Shown here: positions 20,246-27,881 of the stretch, one piece after another
Numbering within the stretch: the first letter of the stretch is position 1
Layout of the letters: each line of letters opens with the position of its first letter
Assembly (NCBI GenBank): GCA_038200435.1
Contig: JBBPXY010000071.1
Location: forward strand, 1 to 27,881
Origin: JBBPXY01 sp038200435
GTDB taxonomy: Bacteria; Actinomycetota; Thermoleophilia; Solirubrobacterales; Solirubrobacteraceae
Length of the DNA: 27,881 bases
Direction of reading: 5' to 3'
The notes under the pieces: generated by a model
Told to the model about the DNA's origin: nothing
Databases searched by the model: none
What the model saw: only the letters and a program-made list of their open reading frames with translations
Translations under genes and position numbers: made by a program

Positions 20246-21304
20246 CTACGGCAGGGCCGTGTGCAGCACGAACGAGCCCGTTCCGTGGCGCCGCCGGACC
20301 TCGATGGTCACGCGGTCCCAGCCGCAGCCCCCCGTGATGTGCACGAGCTCGGCGCGGCCCGAGTGGGCCGACTTCGCGACGAGCCGGTTGTTCGAGTAGA
20401 CGTACAGGTCGGCGTCCAGGTTGCCGCGCGAGTGCAGAGAGATCGAGTCGGTGCCGTCGAGCGGAGCGCTCAGGTGGTACGAGGCACGCCCGGACCCTCC
20501 GGGGCGGAACGACGAGCGCCGATAGGTGTTGTTGGCGCCCCGGTAGGGCCGCAGGATGTCCCGCCGCGCCAGCAGCAGAGCGTGCGAATCGGGAGCGAAA
20601 GACCGGTCAATGCGCACCCAGGGGTCTGAGCCACCGTTCAGAACCCGATTCGTCTCGGCCCAAGCTTCCCCCGGGTTGAGGTCGTAGTACCGCCCCTCGT
20701 CGCCGGGGACCGCGGTGCCGTCGAGATAGCGCGAGCAGACCCCTTCGTAGGTCGCCCAGCGCTTGGGCCCCCAGTCGCCCGCGTCCCACGGGCGGTTGGA
20801 GCGGCGCAGGGCGATGTGATGCCCGTACTCGTGGGCGGCGATCTCGGCGATCGGAGTGCCGTCGGGCGGCGTCTGGCCGATGAGCACGATCTCGTCGTCG
20901 GAGGGGCTGAAGCAGGAGTCCGCATCGGCCCCGCACACGTCGCGCATCTCGCTGTAAGGCGCGAGATAGACGGTGACCGACGCCAGCTCGGAGCCGTGCA
21001 CGAAGGAAGCGAACAGCGTGGCGTAGGAGCGCAGCGTTGCCGAGGTCGCGTGTAGCCGGGGCGAAGCCGAGACGCGCACGAGCTCTCCGTTCGCCGCACG
21101 CACGTAGGGGGTCCGTGACGCCTGCATCGCGCGCAGCCGGCGGGGATGCCGAGGGAGCACGCTGTCGTGGATCGACACCGGCATGCGGCCGAGATCATCG
21201 TGGCTGACGGGCTCGAGCGGCGGAGCGCCAGCGTTCGCCACAGCCGCCGAGGCGAGCAGAGCGGCGATGGAAGCTAGTAAGAGGCGCACGGCCCTCCTTG
21301 TCAT
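20246..21304 (-). CDS. Secreted zinc metallopeptidase (HEXXH)
   Basis: A 352-residue exported protein. ATG 21304 begins MTRRAVRLLLASIAALLASA with a cleavage site near ANA-GAP. The zinc motif AAHEYGHHIAL is at about 156-166, and a Glu-rich NPGEAWAETNR about 50 residues later (about 210-220) is the probable third ligand, a gluzincin-like arrangement. Four Cys residues (about 124, 131, 190 and one near the C-terminus) could form disulphides. The last 100 residues (SGRASYHLSAPLDGTDSISL, LDADLYVYSNNRLVAKSAHS) look like a beta-sandwich of the pre-peptidase C-terminal type. It resembles secreted neutral metalloproteases but I cannot name a family with certainty. It converges with the methyltransferase and is divergent from xseA. 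Confidence 0.78.
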   Translation of the reverse strand: MTRRAVRLLLASIAALLASAAVANAGAPPLEPVSHDDLGRMPVSIHDSVLPRHPRRLRAMQASRTPYVRAANGELVRVSASPRLHATSATLRSYATLFASFVHGSELASVTVYLAPYSEMRDVCGADADSCFSPSDDEIVLIGQTPPDGTPIAEIAAHEYGHHIALRRSNRPWDAGDWGPKRWATYEGVCSRYLDGTAVPGDEGRYYDLNPGEAWAETNRVLNGGSDPWVRIDRSFAPDSHALLLARRDILRPYRGANNTYRRSSFRPGGSGRASYHLSAPLDGTDSISLHSRGNLDADLYVYSNNRLVAKSAHSGRAELVHITGGCGWDRVTIEVRRRHGTGSFVLHTALP

Positions 21305-21339
21305 CGACCAGCTCACGAGAAAGCGCAGCTTCTCACACC

Positions 21340-21360
21340 GTCCACTGTCCACTGTCCACT
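21340..21360. repeat. Three tandem GTCCACT heptamers
   Basis: GTCCACT occurs three times in perfect tandem (21340-21346, 21347-21353, 21354-21360) between two divergent genes. The unit is again 7 bp and shares GTCCAC with the hairpin repeats at 148 and 13393. Confidence 0.75.
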
Positions 21361-21385
21361 CAACTGATCCCGCCCTCCTCCGCCG

Positions 21386-21391
21386 TACCAT
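21386..21391 (+). promoter_or_regulatory. -10 box for a leaderless xseA start
   Basis: TACCAT fits TAnnnT and is followed by exactly 7 bases and the GTG of xseA, the same geometry as for lysA and the gene at 15015. No Shine-Dalgarno sequence precedes this GTG. Confidence 0.4.
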
Positions 21392-21398
21392 CACTCAG

Positions 21399-22787
21399 GT
21401 GACCTACCCGCGCCAGGCCGCGCTCCCACCAACGGGCATCCCGGGCAGCGAGCTGTCCGGCCCGCACCCCGTGGGCCAGTACGCGGCGCGCCTGCGAGAC
21501 CGGCTGCGCGAGTTCGCGCGGGTGCAGATCTTCGGGGAGGTCTGGAACCTGCGGCCGAGCCGCGCGAAGGTCTACTTCGAGCTGCGCGACGCCGGCGGCG
21601 CGATGCCGTGCTCGATGTGGCGCAACGACTGGGAAGCACTCGGGCTGCCCGAGGGCCTGATCGCCGACGGTGCTCAGGTGGTCGTGGCCGGCGGCTGTGA
21701 CTTCTACCCGGGATCGTCAACCTCATCGCCGTCGTTCCAGTTCGCGGTGAGCGACCTGCGGCCCGCCGGTGAAGGCGACCTGCTGGCCCAGCTCGCGCGC
21801 CTGCGGCGCCTGCTGGACGCCGAGGGCCTGTTCGCGCCGCAGAAGGCGCTCGCGCGGCCCACCCTCCCCCGCTCGATCGGCGTGGTAACGGGCGAGGGCG
21901 GCAAGGCGCGCGACGACGTGCTCGCCGGCTTGGAGCGCCAGGGCTGGGCGGGCCGCCTGGTGTGGGCGTTTGCCCCAGTGCAGGACCGGCACGCGGCGCC
22001 CCGTATCGGCCGGGCGCTGCGCGACCTCGCCGCCTACGCCGACGTGGATGTGATCGTCGTGGCGCGCGGCGGCGGCTCGCTCGCCGATCTCTTCGCCTTC
22101 TGCGACGAGGCTCTGTGCCGCACGGTCGCGCTCCTCCCCGTCCCGGTGATCGCCTCGGTGGGCCACCACACCGACCGCACGCTGCTCGACGATGTCGCCG
22201 CCGTGAGCTGCTCGACGCCCACCCACGCGGCGCAGAGCGCCGTGCGGCTCGACTGCGTGGCCGCGCGCGCCGGCCTGCGCGACAACGCGCGCCATCTCGA
22301 GCGTCACGGCCGCGCCGCCGTGCTCTCGCGGGCGCGCACCCTCGCCCAGCTCTCGCGCGCGCCCTCGGAGCACATCGCGCGCCACCGCCGGCGCCTGCAC
22401 CAGCAGCTTCGCGAGCTGCGCGCCAGCGCGCGCCGCCGCGCCGATGAGGAACGGACGATCACCTCGCGCCGCCTGCTCGTGATCGGGCGCAAGGCCGAGG
22501 TCGCGCGTTTGCACCGGGCACGGGCCGCGTCGGGCTTGAGCGCGCTCTCGGGTGACCTCGGACGCAAGGGAGCGGCCGCCGGCGCCCAGCGCCGCCGCGA
22601 CCTCGAGCGGCTGGCCCTGGCCCTCGCCGCCCATGAGCCCGAGCGCACGCTCGAACGCGGCTACGCGCTAGTGGAGGACTCGGGCGGCGAGCCGCTGGGC
22701 AGCGCGACGGAAGTGCGCGCCGCCGGCCGTGTCAATCTGAGGCTTCGCGACGGCCGGGTCATGGCCCGGGTGGAGGAGGAGAAGTGA
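21399..22787 (+). CDS. xseA: Exodeoxyribonuclease VII large subunit
   Basis: A 462-residue catalytic subunit of the single-strand-specific nuclease ExoVII, which trims DNA ends. The N-terminal OB-fold (about 20-115) contains VGQYAARLRDRLREFARVQI and AKVYFELRDAGGAMPCSMWR. The catalytic region has PRSIGVVTGEGGKARDDVLA, DVIVVARGGGSLADLFAFCD and PVIASVGHHTDRTLLDDVAA. In the usual motif GHETD the Glu is here replaced by His (GHHTD), and APTPT-like is STPTHAA. The C-terminal half is a long Arg-rich coiled coil, with the tail TLERGYALVEDSGG. GTG 21399 is chosen because the family N-terminus aligns there and a -10 box lies 7 bases upstream. xseB overlaps its stop by 4 bases. Confidence 0.93.
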   Translation: MTYPRQAALPPTGIPGSELSGPHPVGQYAARLRDRLREFARVQIFGEVWNLRPSRAKVYFELRDAGGAMPCSMWRNDWEALGLPEGLIADGAQVVVAGGCDFYPGSSTSSPSFQFAVSDLRPAGEGDLLAQLARLRRLLDAEGLFAPQKALARPTLPRSIGVVTGEGGKARDDVLAGLERQGWAGRLVWAFAPVQDRHAAPRIGRALRDLAAYADVDVIVVARGGGSLADLFAFCDEALCRTVALLPVPVIASVGHHTDRTLLDDVAAVSCSTPTHAAQSAVRLDCVAARAGLRDNARHLERHGRAAVLSRARTLAQLSRAPSEHIARHRRRLHQQLRELRASARRRADEERTITSRRLLVIGRKAEVARLHRARAASGLSALSGDLGRKGAAAGAQRRRDLERLALALAAHEPERTLERGYALVEDSGGEPLGSATEVRAAGRVNLRLRDGRVMARVEEEK

Positions 22788-23029
22788 CCGAAGAGCAGCC
22801 GACCTACGAAGCCGCCTGTGCGCGGCTCGAGGCCATCATCCGCCGCCTCGACTCGAGCGAAGCGGGGTTGCGTGAGACGCTCGACCTCTGCAAGGAGGGC
22901 CGCTCGCTCGTCGAGTTCTGCGCGGGCGAGCTCGACGCCGTGGGGCAGGGGCTCGAGGAGCTGAAGCTGGACGAGCTGGTCGCGCGGCTCGAGGCCGGGG
23001 CGCGTGCTTCGTCCTCGGTCGAGAGCTGA
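22784..23029 (+). CDS. xseB: Exodeoxyribonuclease VII small subunit
   Basis: An 81-residue helical protein, the small subunit that clamps the XseA coiled coil. It reads YEAACARLEAIIRRLDSSEA, then LRETLDLCKEGRSLVEFCAG and LDAVGQGLEEL, the standard two-helix pattern of the family. GTG 22784 overlaps the xseA stop as GTGA, so the two subunits are made in step. Confidence 0.93.
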   Translation: MTEEQPTYEAACARLEAIIRRLDSSEAGLRETLDLCKEGRSLVEFCAGELDAVGQGLEELKLDELVARLEAGARASSSVES

Positions 23030-23036
23030 CCAGCGC

Positions 23037-23681
23037 GTGGAGCCCGAGGGACTCGTTCAACGCGTCAGGCCCGCGTCCGGCGACCCGGCCGGTGCCCTCG
23101 TCCTGCTGCACGGCCGCGGCGCCGACGAGCTCGACCTGCAACCGCTGGTGGACGCGCTGGACCCCCAGCGCCGGCTCGTCGGTCTCACCCCGCGCGCGCT
23201 TCTCCAACTGCCGCCCGGCGGCAACCACTGGTACGTGGTCCCGCGCGTGGGCTTCCCCGACCCCGACACGTTCCGCGCGAGCCTCGAGCTGCTGAGCACT
23301 TGGCTCCAGAAGCTGCCGGAGGAGACGGGCGTCCCGCTCGAGCGAACGGTCATCGGCGGCTTTTCCCAAGGAGCTGTGATGGCCTACGCGCTCGCCCTCG
23401 GGCAAGGCCGCCCGGCGCCCGCGGGGCTGCTCGCGCTCAGTGGCTTCATACCGGCCGTCGAGGACTTCGCGCTCGACCTCGAGGACCGCGCCGGCTTTCC
23501 CGTCGCCATCGGGCACGGGGCCTATGACCCGGTCATCTCGATCGAGTTCGGCCGCGCCGCGCACGAGCGTCTCGAAGAGGCCGGCGCCGCGGTCCTCTGG
23601 CGCGAATCCCCGATCGACCACACGATCGATCCCCGCTTCGTCTCTGATCTCCGAGGATGGCTGAGGAACGTGATCGCATGA
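23037..23681 (+). CDS. Carboxylesterase/phospholipase-type alpha/beta hydrolase
   Basis: A 214-residue protein starting at GTG 23037, 7 bases after xseB. It matches the carboxylesterase (YpfH/phospholipase-carboxylesterase) family: VLLHGRGADELDLQPL (oxyanion, about 22-37), VIGGFSQGAVMAYALA (Ser about 110), GHGAYDPVISIEFGR (Asp about 164) and SPIDHTIDP (His about 195). The triad is complete and the size is normal. It probably cleaves small acyl esters or lysophospholipids; the natural substrate is unknown. It sits inside the xseA-xseB operon with no obvious functional link, and its stop overlaps the next gene as ATGA. Confidence 0.85.
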   Translation: MEPEGLVQRVRPASGDPAGALVLLHGRGADELDLQPLVDALDPQRRLVGLTPRALLQLPPGGNHWYVVPRVGFPDPDTFRASLELLSTWLQKLPEETGVPLERTVIGGFSQGAVMAYALALGQGRPAPAGLLALSGFIPAVEDFALDLEDRAGFPVAIGHGAYDPVISIEFGRAAHERLEEAGAAVLWRESPIDHTIDPRFVSDLRGWLRNVIA

Positions 23682-24733
23682 GCACCTACGCGAAGTTGGC
23701 CGACCTGCCCCTGGCCGTGACTGGCTACGAGCTTGAGGGACTCGCCCGTGAGGTCTCGAGCGGCTTCGAGCGCCTCTCCACGGTCATCCACCTACGCGGA
23801 GGTGGCGAGGAGGGCGTCGGCGAGGACGTCGTCTACGACTCAGAGGATCACGTCGTCCTGCAGGAAGCGGGCGCGGTCCAGCCGCTGGCCGGCAGCTACA
23901 CGCTTGACGAGCTCTGTCAGAAGATCGACGGGCTCGATCTGTTCCCCATCGAGCCGGCCCACGGCGAGGTCTCGCGGCTCTACCGGTGCTGGGCGTTCCA
24001 TTCGGCCGCGCTCGATCTCGCGCTGCGCCAGGCTGGCCGCGCGCTGCACGACGTGCTCGAGCTCGAGCCCCGTCCGGTCACCTTCGTCGTGTCCTTGCGC
24101 CTCGGTGAGCCCGCGACGGTCGAGCCGCTCCTCCGCCGCCTCGAGCGCTACCCGACTCTGCGGTTCAAGCTCGACCCGACGAACTCGTGGACGCCTGAGC
24201 TGGTCGCGCAACTCGTGGAGACGGGAGCTGTGGACTCAGTCGACTTCAAGTCCTTCTACACGGGCACGGTCGTCGACGTGAAGACTGACCCCGAGCTCTA
24301 CCGGCTCGTCGTCGAGTCGTTCCCGGACGCGTGGCTCGAGGATCCCGACCTGAACGCTGAGACCGAGCCGATCCTCGGGCCTCACCACGACCGCATCACC
24401 TGGGACGCCCCGATACACGGGATCGGCGACATCGAGTCGCGGCCGTTCCCGCCAAAGATGGTCAATGTGAAGCCCTCGCGCCTAGGCGGCCTGCAAAAGC
24501 TGTGCGACGCCTACGACTACCTCGCCGACCACGGGATGCGTGCCTACGGCGGCGGTCAGTTCGAGCTCGGGCCCGGCCGCGGACAGGCGCAGTACCTCGC
24601 CTCGCTCTTCCACCCCGAGACGCCGAACGACATCGCCCCCGTCGGCTACAACGAGCCCGATCCTCCGGAAGGGCTGCCGGTGAGCCCGCTGGCGCCGGCG
24701 CCTTCTGCCGTGGGCTTCCGCTGGGAGGAGTAG
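23678..24733 (+). CDS. Enolase-superfamily protein
   Basis: A 351-residue protein from ATG 23678 (MSTYAKLADLPLAVTGYELE), which overlaps the esterase stop as ATGA; GAGGA lies 10 bases upstream. An alternative ATG at 23657 would extend it by 7 residues. The layout follows the mandelate racemase/muconate lactonising class: an N-terminal alpha+beta cap, then barrel strands with LRFKLDPTNSW (Lys on strand 2), SVDFKSFYTG (strand 3), AWLEDPDLNAE (Glu, strand 4), ITWDAPIHG (Asp, strand 5), MVNVKPSRLGGLQ (Lys, strand 6) and YGGGQFELGPGRGQAQ (strand 7). Those residues could bind Mg2+ and act as acid/base pair. The usual K-x-K on strand 2 is reduced to one Lys. The substrate is unknown. It ends 8 bases from the convergent gene. 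Confidence 0.78.
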   Translation: MSTYAKLADLPLAVTGYELEGLAREVSSGFERLSTVIHLRGGGEEGVGEDVVYDSEDHVVLQEAGAVQPLAGSYTLDELCQKIDGLDLFPIEPAHGEVSRLYRCWAFHSAALDLALRQAGRALHDVLELEPRPVTFVVSLRLGEPATVEPLLRRLERYPTLRFKLDPTNSWTPELVAQLVETGAVDSVDFKSFYTGTVVDVKTDPELYRLVVESFPDAWLEDPDLNAETEPILGPHHDRITWDAPIHGIGDIESRPFPPKMVNVKPSRLGGLQKLCDAYDYLADHGMRAYGGGQFELGPGRGQAQYLASLFHPETPNDIAPVGYNEPDPPEGLPVSPLAPAPSAVGFRWEE

Positions 24734-24741
24734 GACCCGGC

Positions 24742-26547
24742 TCAGCGATGCACGCGGACGACGGTGCGGCCGGGGAGCACGCCCGACGCCGTGGCCACGA
24801 CGCGCCGCCGCCCGGTTCGCCTCGGGCGAGCCACCACCGTCACCCGTCCGCGCCGATCCGCTCGCAGCCGGCGGCCCGCGAAGAGGATCCGCGCGTGTGG
24901 CACTGCGCGCAGCCGACCTTCGAAAGGCACGCGCACGGCGAACGTGAAGCGCGTCAGCTGTCCGAGCCGCGCGCGCGAAGGCCGCGCGCTCACGACGAGA
25001 CGCTGCTTGCCCAGCGGCCGCGTCGCGCAGCCGCGGCGGTTGGGGTTCGGCGGGTAGGGCAGGTCGGCGACGATCGCCGTCTCGACGTAGTCGTTCTCCA
25101 GGGGGGCGCCGGAGCCGTAGTTCAGCTTCCCACCCACGGCGCGCAGGTCGTCGCGCGGCCCGTCGCTGCGCACCCACGGCGCCATCGCGAGGAACTGCGA
25201 CTTGGGGCCCGCTTCGTCGCGTAGATCCGCTCGGTCCTCGCCCGGCAGGAACTTCGCGTTGCCGATGTAGTGGCAGCCCCGCCCGCGCAAACCGCGCTGG
25301 GTGATCGCAGTCTGTCCGTCGAAGGGAAGGTCCGCCAGGTTGCCCACGAGGTGCGGCGTCACGTTGTAGGCGAAGTGCACGCTCTTGTCGGAGCTCGCGC
25401 GCCACGTCGAGGTCATCCACGAGAGCGGCTGCCACTTCTCGATGCCGTCACCGTCGGATCCCGTCCAACTGCCCGGGTTGGCCTCGTCCTGCATGACGAG
25501 GTTGGTGCCGAGCTTGTCGAGGCAACGCATGTAGTACTTGCTCGTGTCGGAGCACGGATCCACACCCTTGGGCGGGTCGCCGTAGACGAACGCCGGCAGG
25601 CTGGTGGCGAAGCCCATCTTGATCCTCGTGCCGGGGAACCGGTAGGGCCGCACGTTGTCGACCGCGGCTTGACCCGTCGCCGGTCCGGGCGCGAACTGGA
25701 AGGTGTTCTCGACCGGCGTCAGTGGAACCTTGCGGTTGCGCGCGACGACGTTGCGCAGCGGTGCAGGACCCGTATGGCGGACCTCGCGGGGGCCCCACAT
25801 GAAGGCTTCGTTGTAGACGTTCGGGTCTGTGGCGACGAACACCGACTTCGGTCGGGGCAGGTCGGGATCGGCGAGCGCGGAGATGTCGGCCGGGTCGGTC
25901 GACTCGCGGAACGGCGTCTGGTCGCTCGAGCCGAGGATGTACAGGTGGTAGCGGCGAGCCATGTCGGAGAAGGTCGTCATGAAACCGCGCACAAAGACAT
26001 CGGTGGCGGCAACGAACACGCCGCTTATGGGCTTCAAGTCCGAACCAAAACGCGCACCGGTGTACGCGAGCTCCTTGCTGTAGCCCGACTGCAGCGCGAC
26101 AAGGGTGGCCACGAGCGCGCACGGCGCACCCTGACCGGAGCAGTTCGGCCGCGCCGAGCCGTCGAGTATCGCCCGCGCCTTGGCGCCGCGCGATCCGATC
26201 CCGATCGTCATCAGCCCGATGTCCTCGTTGAACGCGACGACGTTCGGCCGGTCGTGAGCGAGATGCGGCACGACGTCCTGCCTGATCAAGCACTCGATCT
26301 TCGCGCGGAACGAGCCGTAGGAGACAACGTTGCGCGCCTCCTGCTTGAACTGCATCGCAAAGACACGAACGCCACCACCCCGCGCGTCATACGACTGAAT
26401 CGGAGGCCGCGTCCGATGCGCAGCGAACGCCGCACAGGTCTTGGCACTCGGCGGAGGGGGAGCAGCCGAAGCCGGGGCGGAAGCGCAAGCGAAGAACAGC
26501 GCCAGGAAGGAGAGCAGGACGAAGCGCCGAGCGGTCACGACCCGCAT
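24742..26547 (-). CDS. Large secreted nitrilase-like protein
   Basis: A 601-residue exported protein. ATG 26547 begins MRVVTARRFVLLSFLALFFA with cleavage near ASA-APP. Residues about 55-480 resemble the carbon-nitrogen hydrolase (nitrilase) fold: VRVFAMQFKQEARNV, PNVVAFNEDIGL (candidate catalytic Glu at about 108), RYHLYILGSSDQTPF, SVFVATDPNVYNEAFMWGP, RIKMGFATSLPAFVYG, and a late VTPHLVGNLADLPFDGQTAI. I cannot place the catalytic Cys with confidence; several Cys lie near 385-400. The last 90 residues form a basic beta-rich domain (LTRFTFAVRVPFEGRL, RRGRVTVVARPRRTGRRRVV) of an immunoglobulin-like kind that could bind cell wall. Secreted amidases of this size are unusual. The reading frame and signal peptide are clear, the family is a moderate call. 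Confidence 0.65.
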   Translation of the reverse strand: MRVVTARRFVLLSFLALFFACASAPASAAPPPPSAKTCAAFAAHRTRPPIQSYDARGGGVRVFAMQFKQEARNVVSYGSFRAKIECLIRQDVVPHLAHDRPNVVAFNEDIGLMTIGIGSRGAKARAILDGSARPNCSGQGAPCALVATLVALQSGYSKELAYTGARFGSDLKPISGVFVAATDVFVRGFMTTFSDMARRYHLYILGSSDQTPFRESTDPADISALADPDLPRPKSVFVATDPNVYNEAFMWGPREVRHTGPAPLRNVVARNRKVPLTPVENTFQFAPGPATGQAAVDNVRPYRFPGTRIKMGFATSLPAFVYGDPPKGVDPCSDTSKYYMRCLDKLGTNLVMQDEANPGSWTGSDGDGIEKWQPLSWMTSTWRASSDKSVHFAYNVTPHLVGNLADLPFDGQTAITQRGLRGRGCHYIGNAKFLPGEDRADLRDEAGPKSQFLAMAPWVRSDGPRDDLRAVGGKLNYGSGAPLENDYVETAIVADLPYPPNPNRRGCATRPLGKQRLVVSARPSRARLGQLTRFTFAVRVPFEGRLRAVPHARILFAGRRLRADRRGRVTVVARPRRTGRRRVVATASGVLPGRTVVRVHR

Positions 26548-26640
26548 ATTAAGCCCAACCCGTGGAGCGGGCGCTGGTCCAGCAGCGCCGGGGCGGCTAG
26601 TCGAAGACCAGTGAGCAGTCCGTGGACGGTACGTCCGGTA

Positions 26641-26725
26641 GCCGTGGTCGGTCGCGCGCCGCCCAGGAACTCCGATCACGCGAGGATCGCGTGACCCGGC
26701 CTGGGGCGGGCCCACCGACCACGGC
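26641..26725. repeat. Nested inverted repeats, thiolase 3' side
   Basis: GCCGTGGTCGGT (26641-26652) and ACCGACCACGGC (26714-26725) are perfect 12-bp complements. Inside them TCACGCGA (26676-26683) and TCGCGTGA (26687-26694) form a second, perfect 8-bp hairpin with a GGA loop. The structure lies 20-100 bases past the thiolase stop on the minus strand and could terminate that transcript. Its outer/inner design is like that at 13270-13317. Confidence 0.7.
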
Positions 26726-26744
26726 CAACCAGCAACGCCAAACG

Positions 26745-27881
26745 TCAGACGCGCTGAATCAGAGTGCCCGTACCGAGCCCGCCACCGCAGCACATGGTGA
26801 CCAAGCCCATTTCCTTATCCGAACGCTCGAGCTCATGCAACAGCGTCGTAATCAACCGAGCGCCCGTCGACCCCAGCGGATGGCCCAGCGCCATCGCGCC
26901 ACCGTTCACGTTGACCGTGTCCATGTCGGGATCGAGCTCGCGCTTCCACGCAGCCACGACCGGCGCGAACGCCTCGTTGATCTCGACGAGGTCGATGTCG
27001 CTCATCTTCATCTTGTTGCGCTCGAGCAGCTTCTGCGTCGCCGGGATCGGGCCCGTGAGCATGATCACCGGGTCGACGCCGACGGTCGTCTGATCGACGA
27101 TCTTCGCGCGCGCCTTCAGGCCCAGCGCGTCGGCCTTCTCCCGGCTCATCAGCAGCACCGCGGCGGCGCCGTCGGAGATCTGCGAGGCGTTGCCCGCGGT
27201 GATCTTGCCGTCTTCCTTGAAGGCGGGCTTGAGCGCCGAGAGCGTCTCGAGGGTCGTGCCCGGACGGATGCCCTGATCGGTCACGAACGTGTCGCCGTTG
27301 ACCTGGAAGGGCACGATCTCGCGCTCGAAACGACCCTCTTCCGTGGCCCTGTGCGCCTTCTCGTGGGAGCGAACGGCGAGCTCGTCGAGCTCGGAGCGGG
27401 GGATCTCCCATTTGTCGGCGATCATCTCGGCCGAGAGGCCCTGGGGCACGAGCTGGTAGCGCTCCATCAGCTCCTGCGGCCACGGCGCGCCGACCTGGTC
27501 GACCCAGTTGAAGCCGACGCCCATGGGGATGTGACCCATGTGCTCGACGCCGGATCCGATGACCGCGTCATGCACACCGGAGGCGATCAGCGCGGCGCCG
27601 AAGTTGACGGCCTGCTGAGCCGAGCCGCACTGGCGGTCGATCGTCGTGGCGGGCGTCTCGACGGGAAGCCCGGCCTGTAGCCAGGCGTTGCGCCCGACGT
27701 TGAACATCTGCTCGCCGTACTGCTGCACGCAACCCGTGATGACGTCCTCGACGTCCTCGGCGGGAATGCCGGCCCGCTCGATGGCCTCCGTGTAGCACTT
27801 GCCCAGAAGCTCGTTCGGATGAGTGTTCTTGTAGTAGCCCTTCTCCTTGTGCCCACGCCCGATCGGCGTGCGCACTGCTTC
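26745..27881 (-). CDS. Acetyl-CoA acetyltransferase (thiolase), start outside window
   Basis: The frame is open to the right edge, with 378 residues present and the first few missing. Reading begins EAVRTPIGRGHKEKGYYKNT, which normally follows some 8 residues of N-terminus. Thiolase motifs are all there: the acyl-accepting Cys in TTIDRQCGSAQQAV, NEAFAPVVAAW, the histidine in NGGAMALGHPLGSTGAR, and the second Cys in VTMCCGGGLGTG. It therefore condenses or cleaves acyl-CoA with CoA. The direction (beta-oxidation or acetoacetyl-CoA synthesis) cannot be told. The acyl-CoA dehydrogenase at 16573 could share its pathway. A nested inverted repeat follows its stop. Confidence 0.93.
   Translation of the reverse strand, partial: EAVRTPIGRGHKEKGYYKNTHPNELLGKCYTEAIERAGIPAEDVEDVITGCVQQYGEQMFNVGRNAWLQAGLPVETPATTIDRQCGSAQQAVNFGAALIASGVHDAVIGSGVEHMGHIPMGVGFNWVDQVGAPWPQELMERYQLVPQGLSAEMIADKWEIPRSELDELAVRSHEKAHRATEEGRFEREIVPFQVNGDTFVTDQGIRPGTTLETLSALKPAFKEDGKITAGNASQISDGAAAVLLMSREKADALGLKARAKIVDQTTVGVDPVIMLTGPIPATQKLLERNKMKMSDIDLVEINEAFAPVVAAWKRELDPDMDTVNVNGGAMALGHPLGSTGARLITTLLHELERSDKEMGLVTMCCGGGLGTGTLIQRV

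Overview
The window is GC-rich, densely coded chromosomal DNA from a bacterium that is most likely an actinomycete-phylum member. Many genes start with GTG, 1-4 base gene overlaps are common, several starts look leaderless (a TAnnnT-like box exactly 7 bases before the start codon), and the PspA-PspAA-PspAB-HtpX set is present. The mix of families (DUF3352 lipoprotein, CWB2 lipoprotein, PspAA/PspAB) suggests the class Thermoleophilia (Solirubrobacterales or Gaiellales), but that placement rests on memory of the families and not on a search.

Layout. 1-2468 is mobile DNA: the start of an IS1182-type transposase running off the left edge, then a 2.2 kb segment (252-2464) bounded by about 20 bp inverted repeats and flanked by CTAG on both sides. 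Inside it, all on the minus strand, are a DDE transposase, a small membrane protein, a ribbon-helix-helix regulator and a compact tRNA-like sequence; a tiny plus-strand ORF with a very strong ribosome binding site lies at its right end. 2465-6828 is an aspartate-family amino-acid operon, lysA-hom-thrC-thrB (minus strand). 6861-7580 is an alpha/beta hydrolase, followed by a 188 bp MITE-like element flanked by TAA. 7768-10612 holds a Gly/Ala-rich membrane protein, lgt and a secreted M23 peptidase with an N-terminal coiled coil. 10947-14534 is a coiled-coil protein and a complete envelope-stress set: htpX-pspAB (plus) converging on pspA-pspAA (minus), with a large nested palindrome between. 14584-14879 is a decayed acyl-CoA thioesterase. 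15015-20236 holds a DUF3352 lipoprotein, an acyl-CoA dehydrogenase with a TetR-type operator, and a coupled trio (CWB2 lipoprotein, small protein, methyltransferase). 20246-24733 has a secreted zinc metallopeptidase (minus) and a coupled xseA-xseB-esterase-enolase-superfamily operon (plus). 24742-27881 has a large secreted nitrilase-like protein and a thiolase cut by the right edge.

Most genes are ordinary housekeeping or envelope genes. The unusual material is in the non-coding and mobile DNA. Two different IS5-like elements are each inserted exactly at a stop codon (thrB TAG and hydrolase TAA) and share an end motif. There is a tRNA-like sequence with a CTA (amber) anticodon-like triplet, heptamer repeat arrays, and several perfect nested palindromes. 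I do not see a clear new defence or biosynthetic system. The best candidates for something undescribed are the stop-codon-targeting element family and the tRNA-like/RHH cassette.
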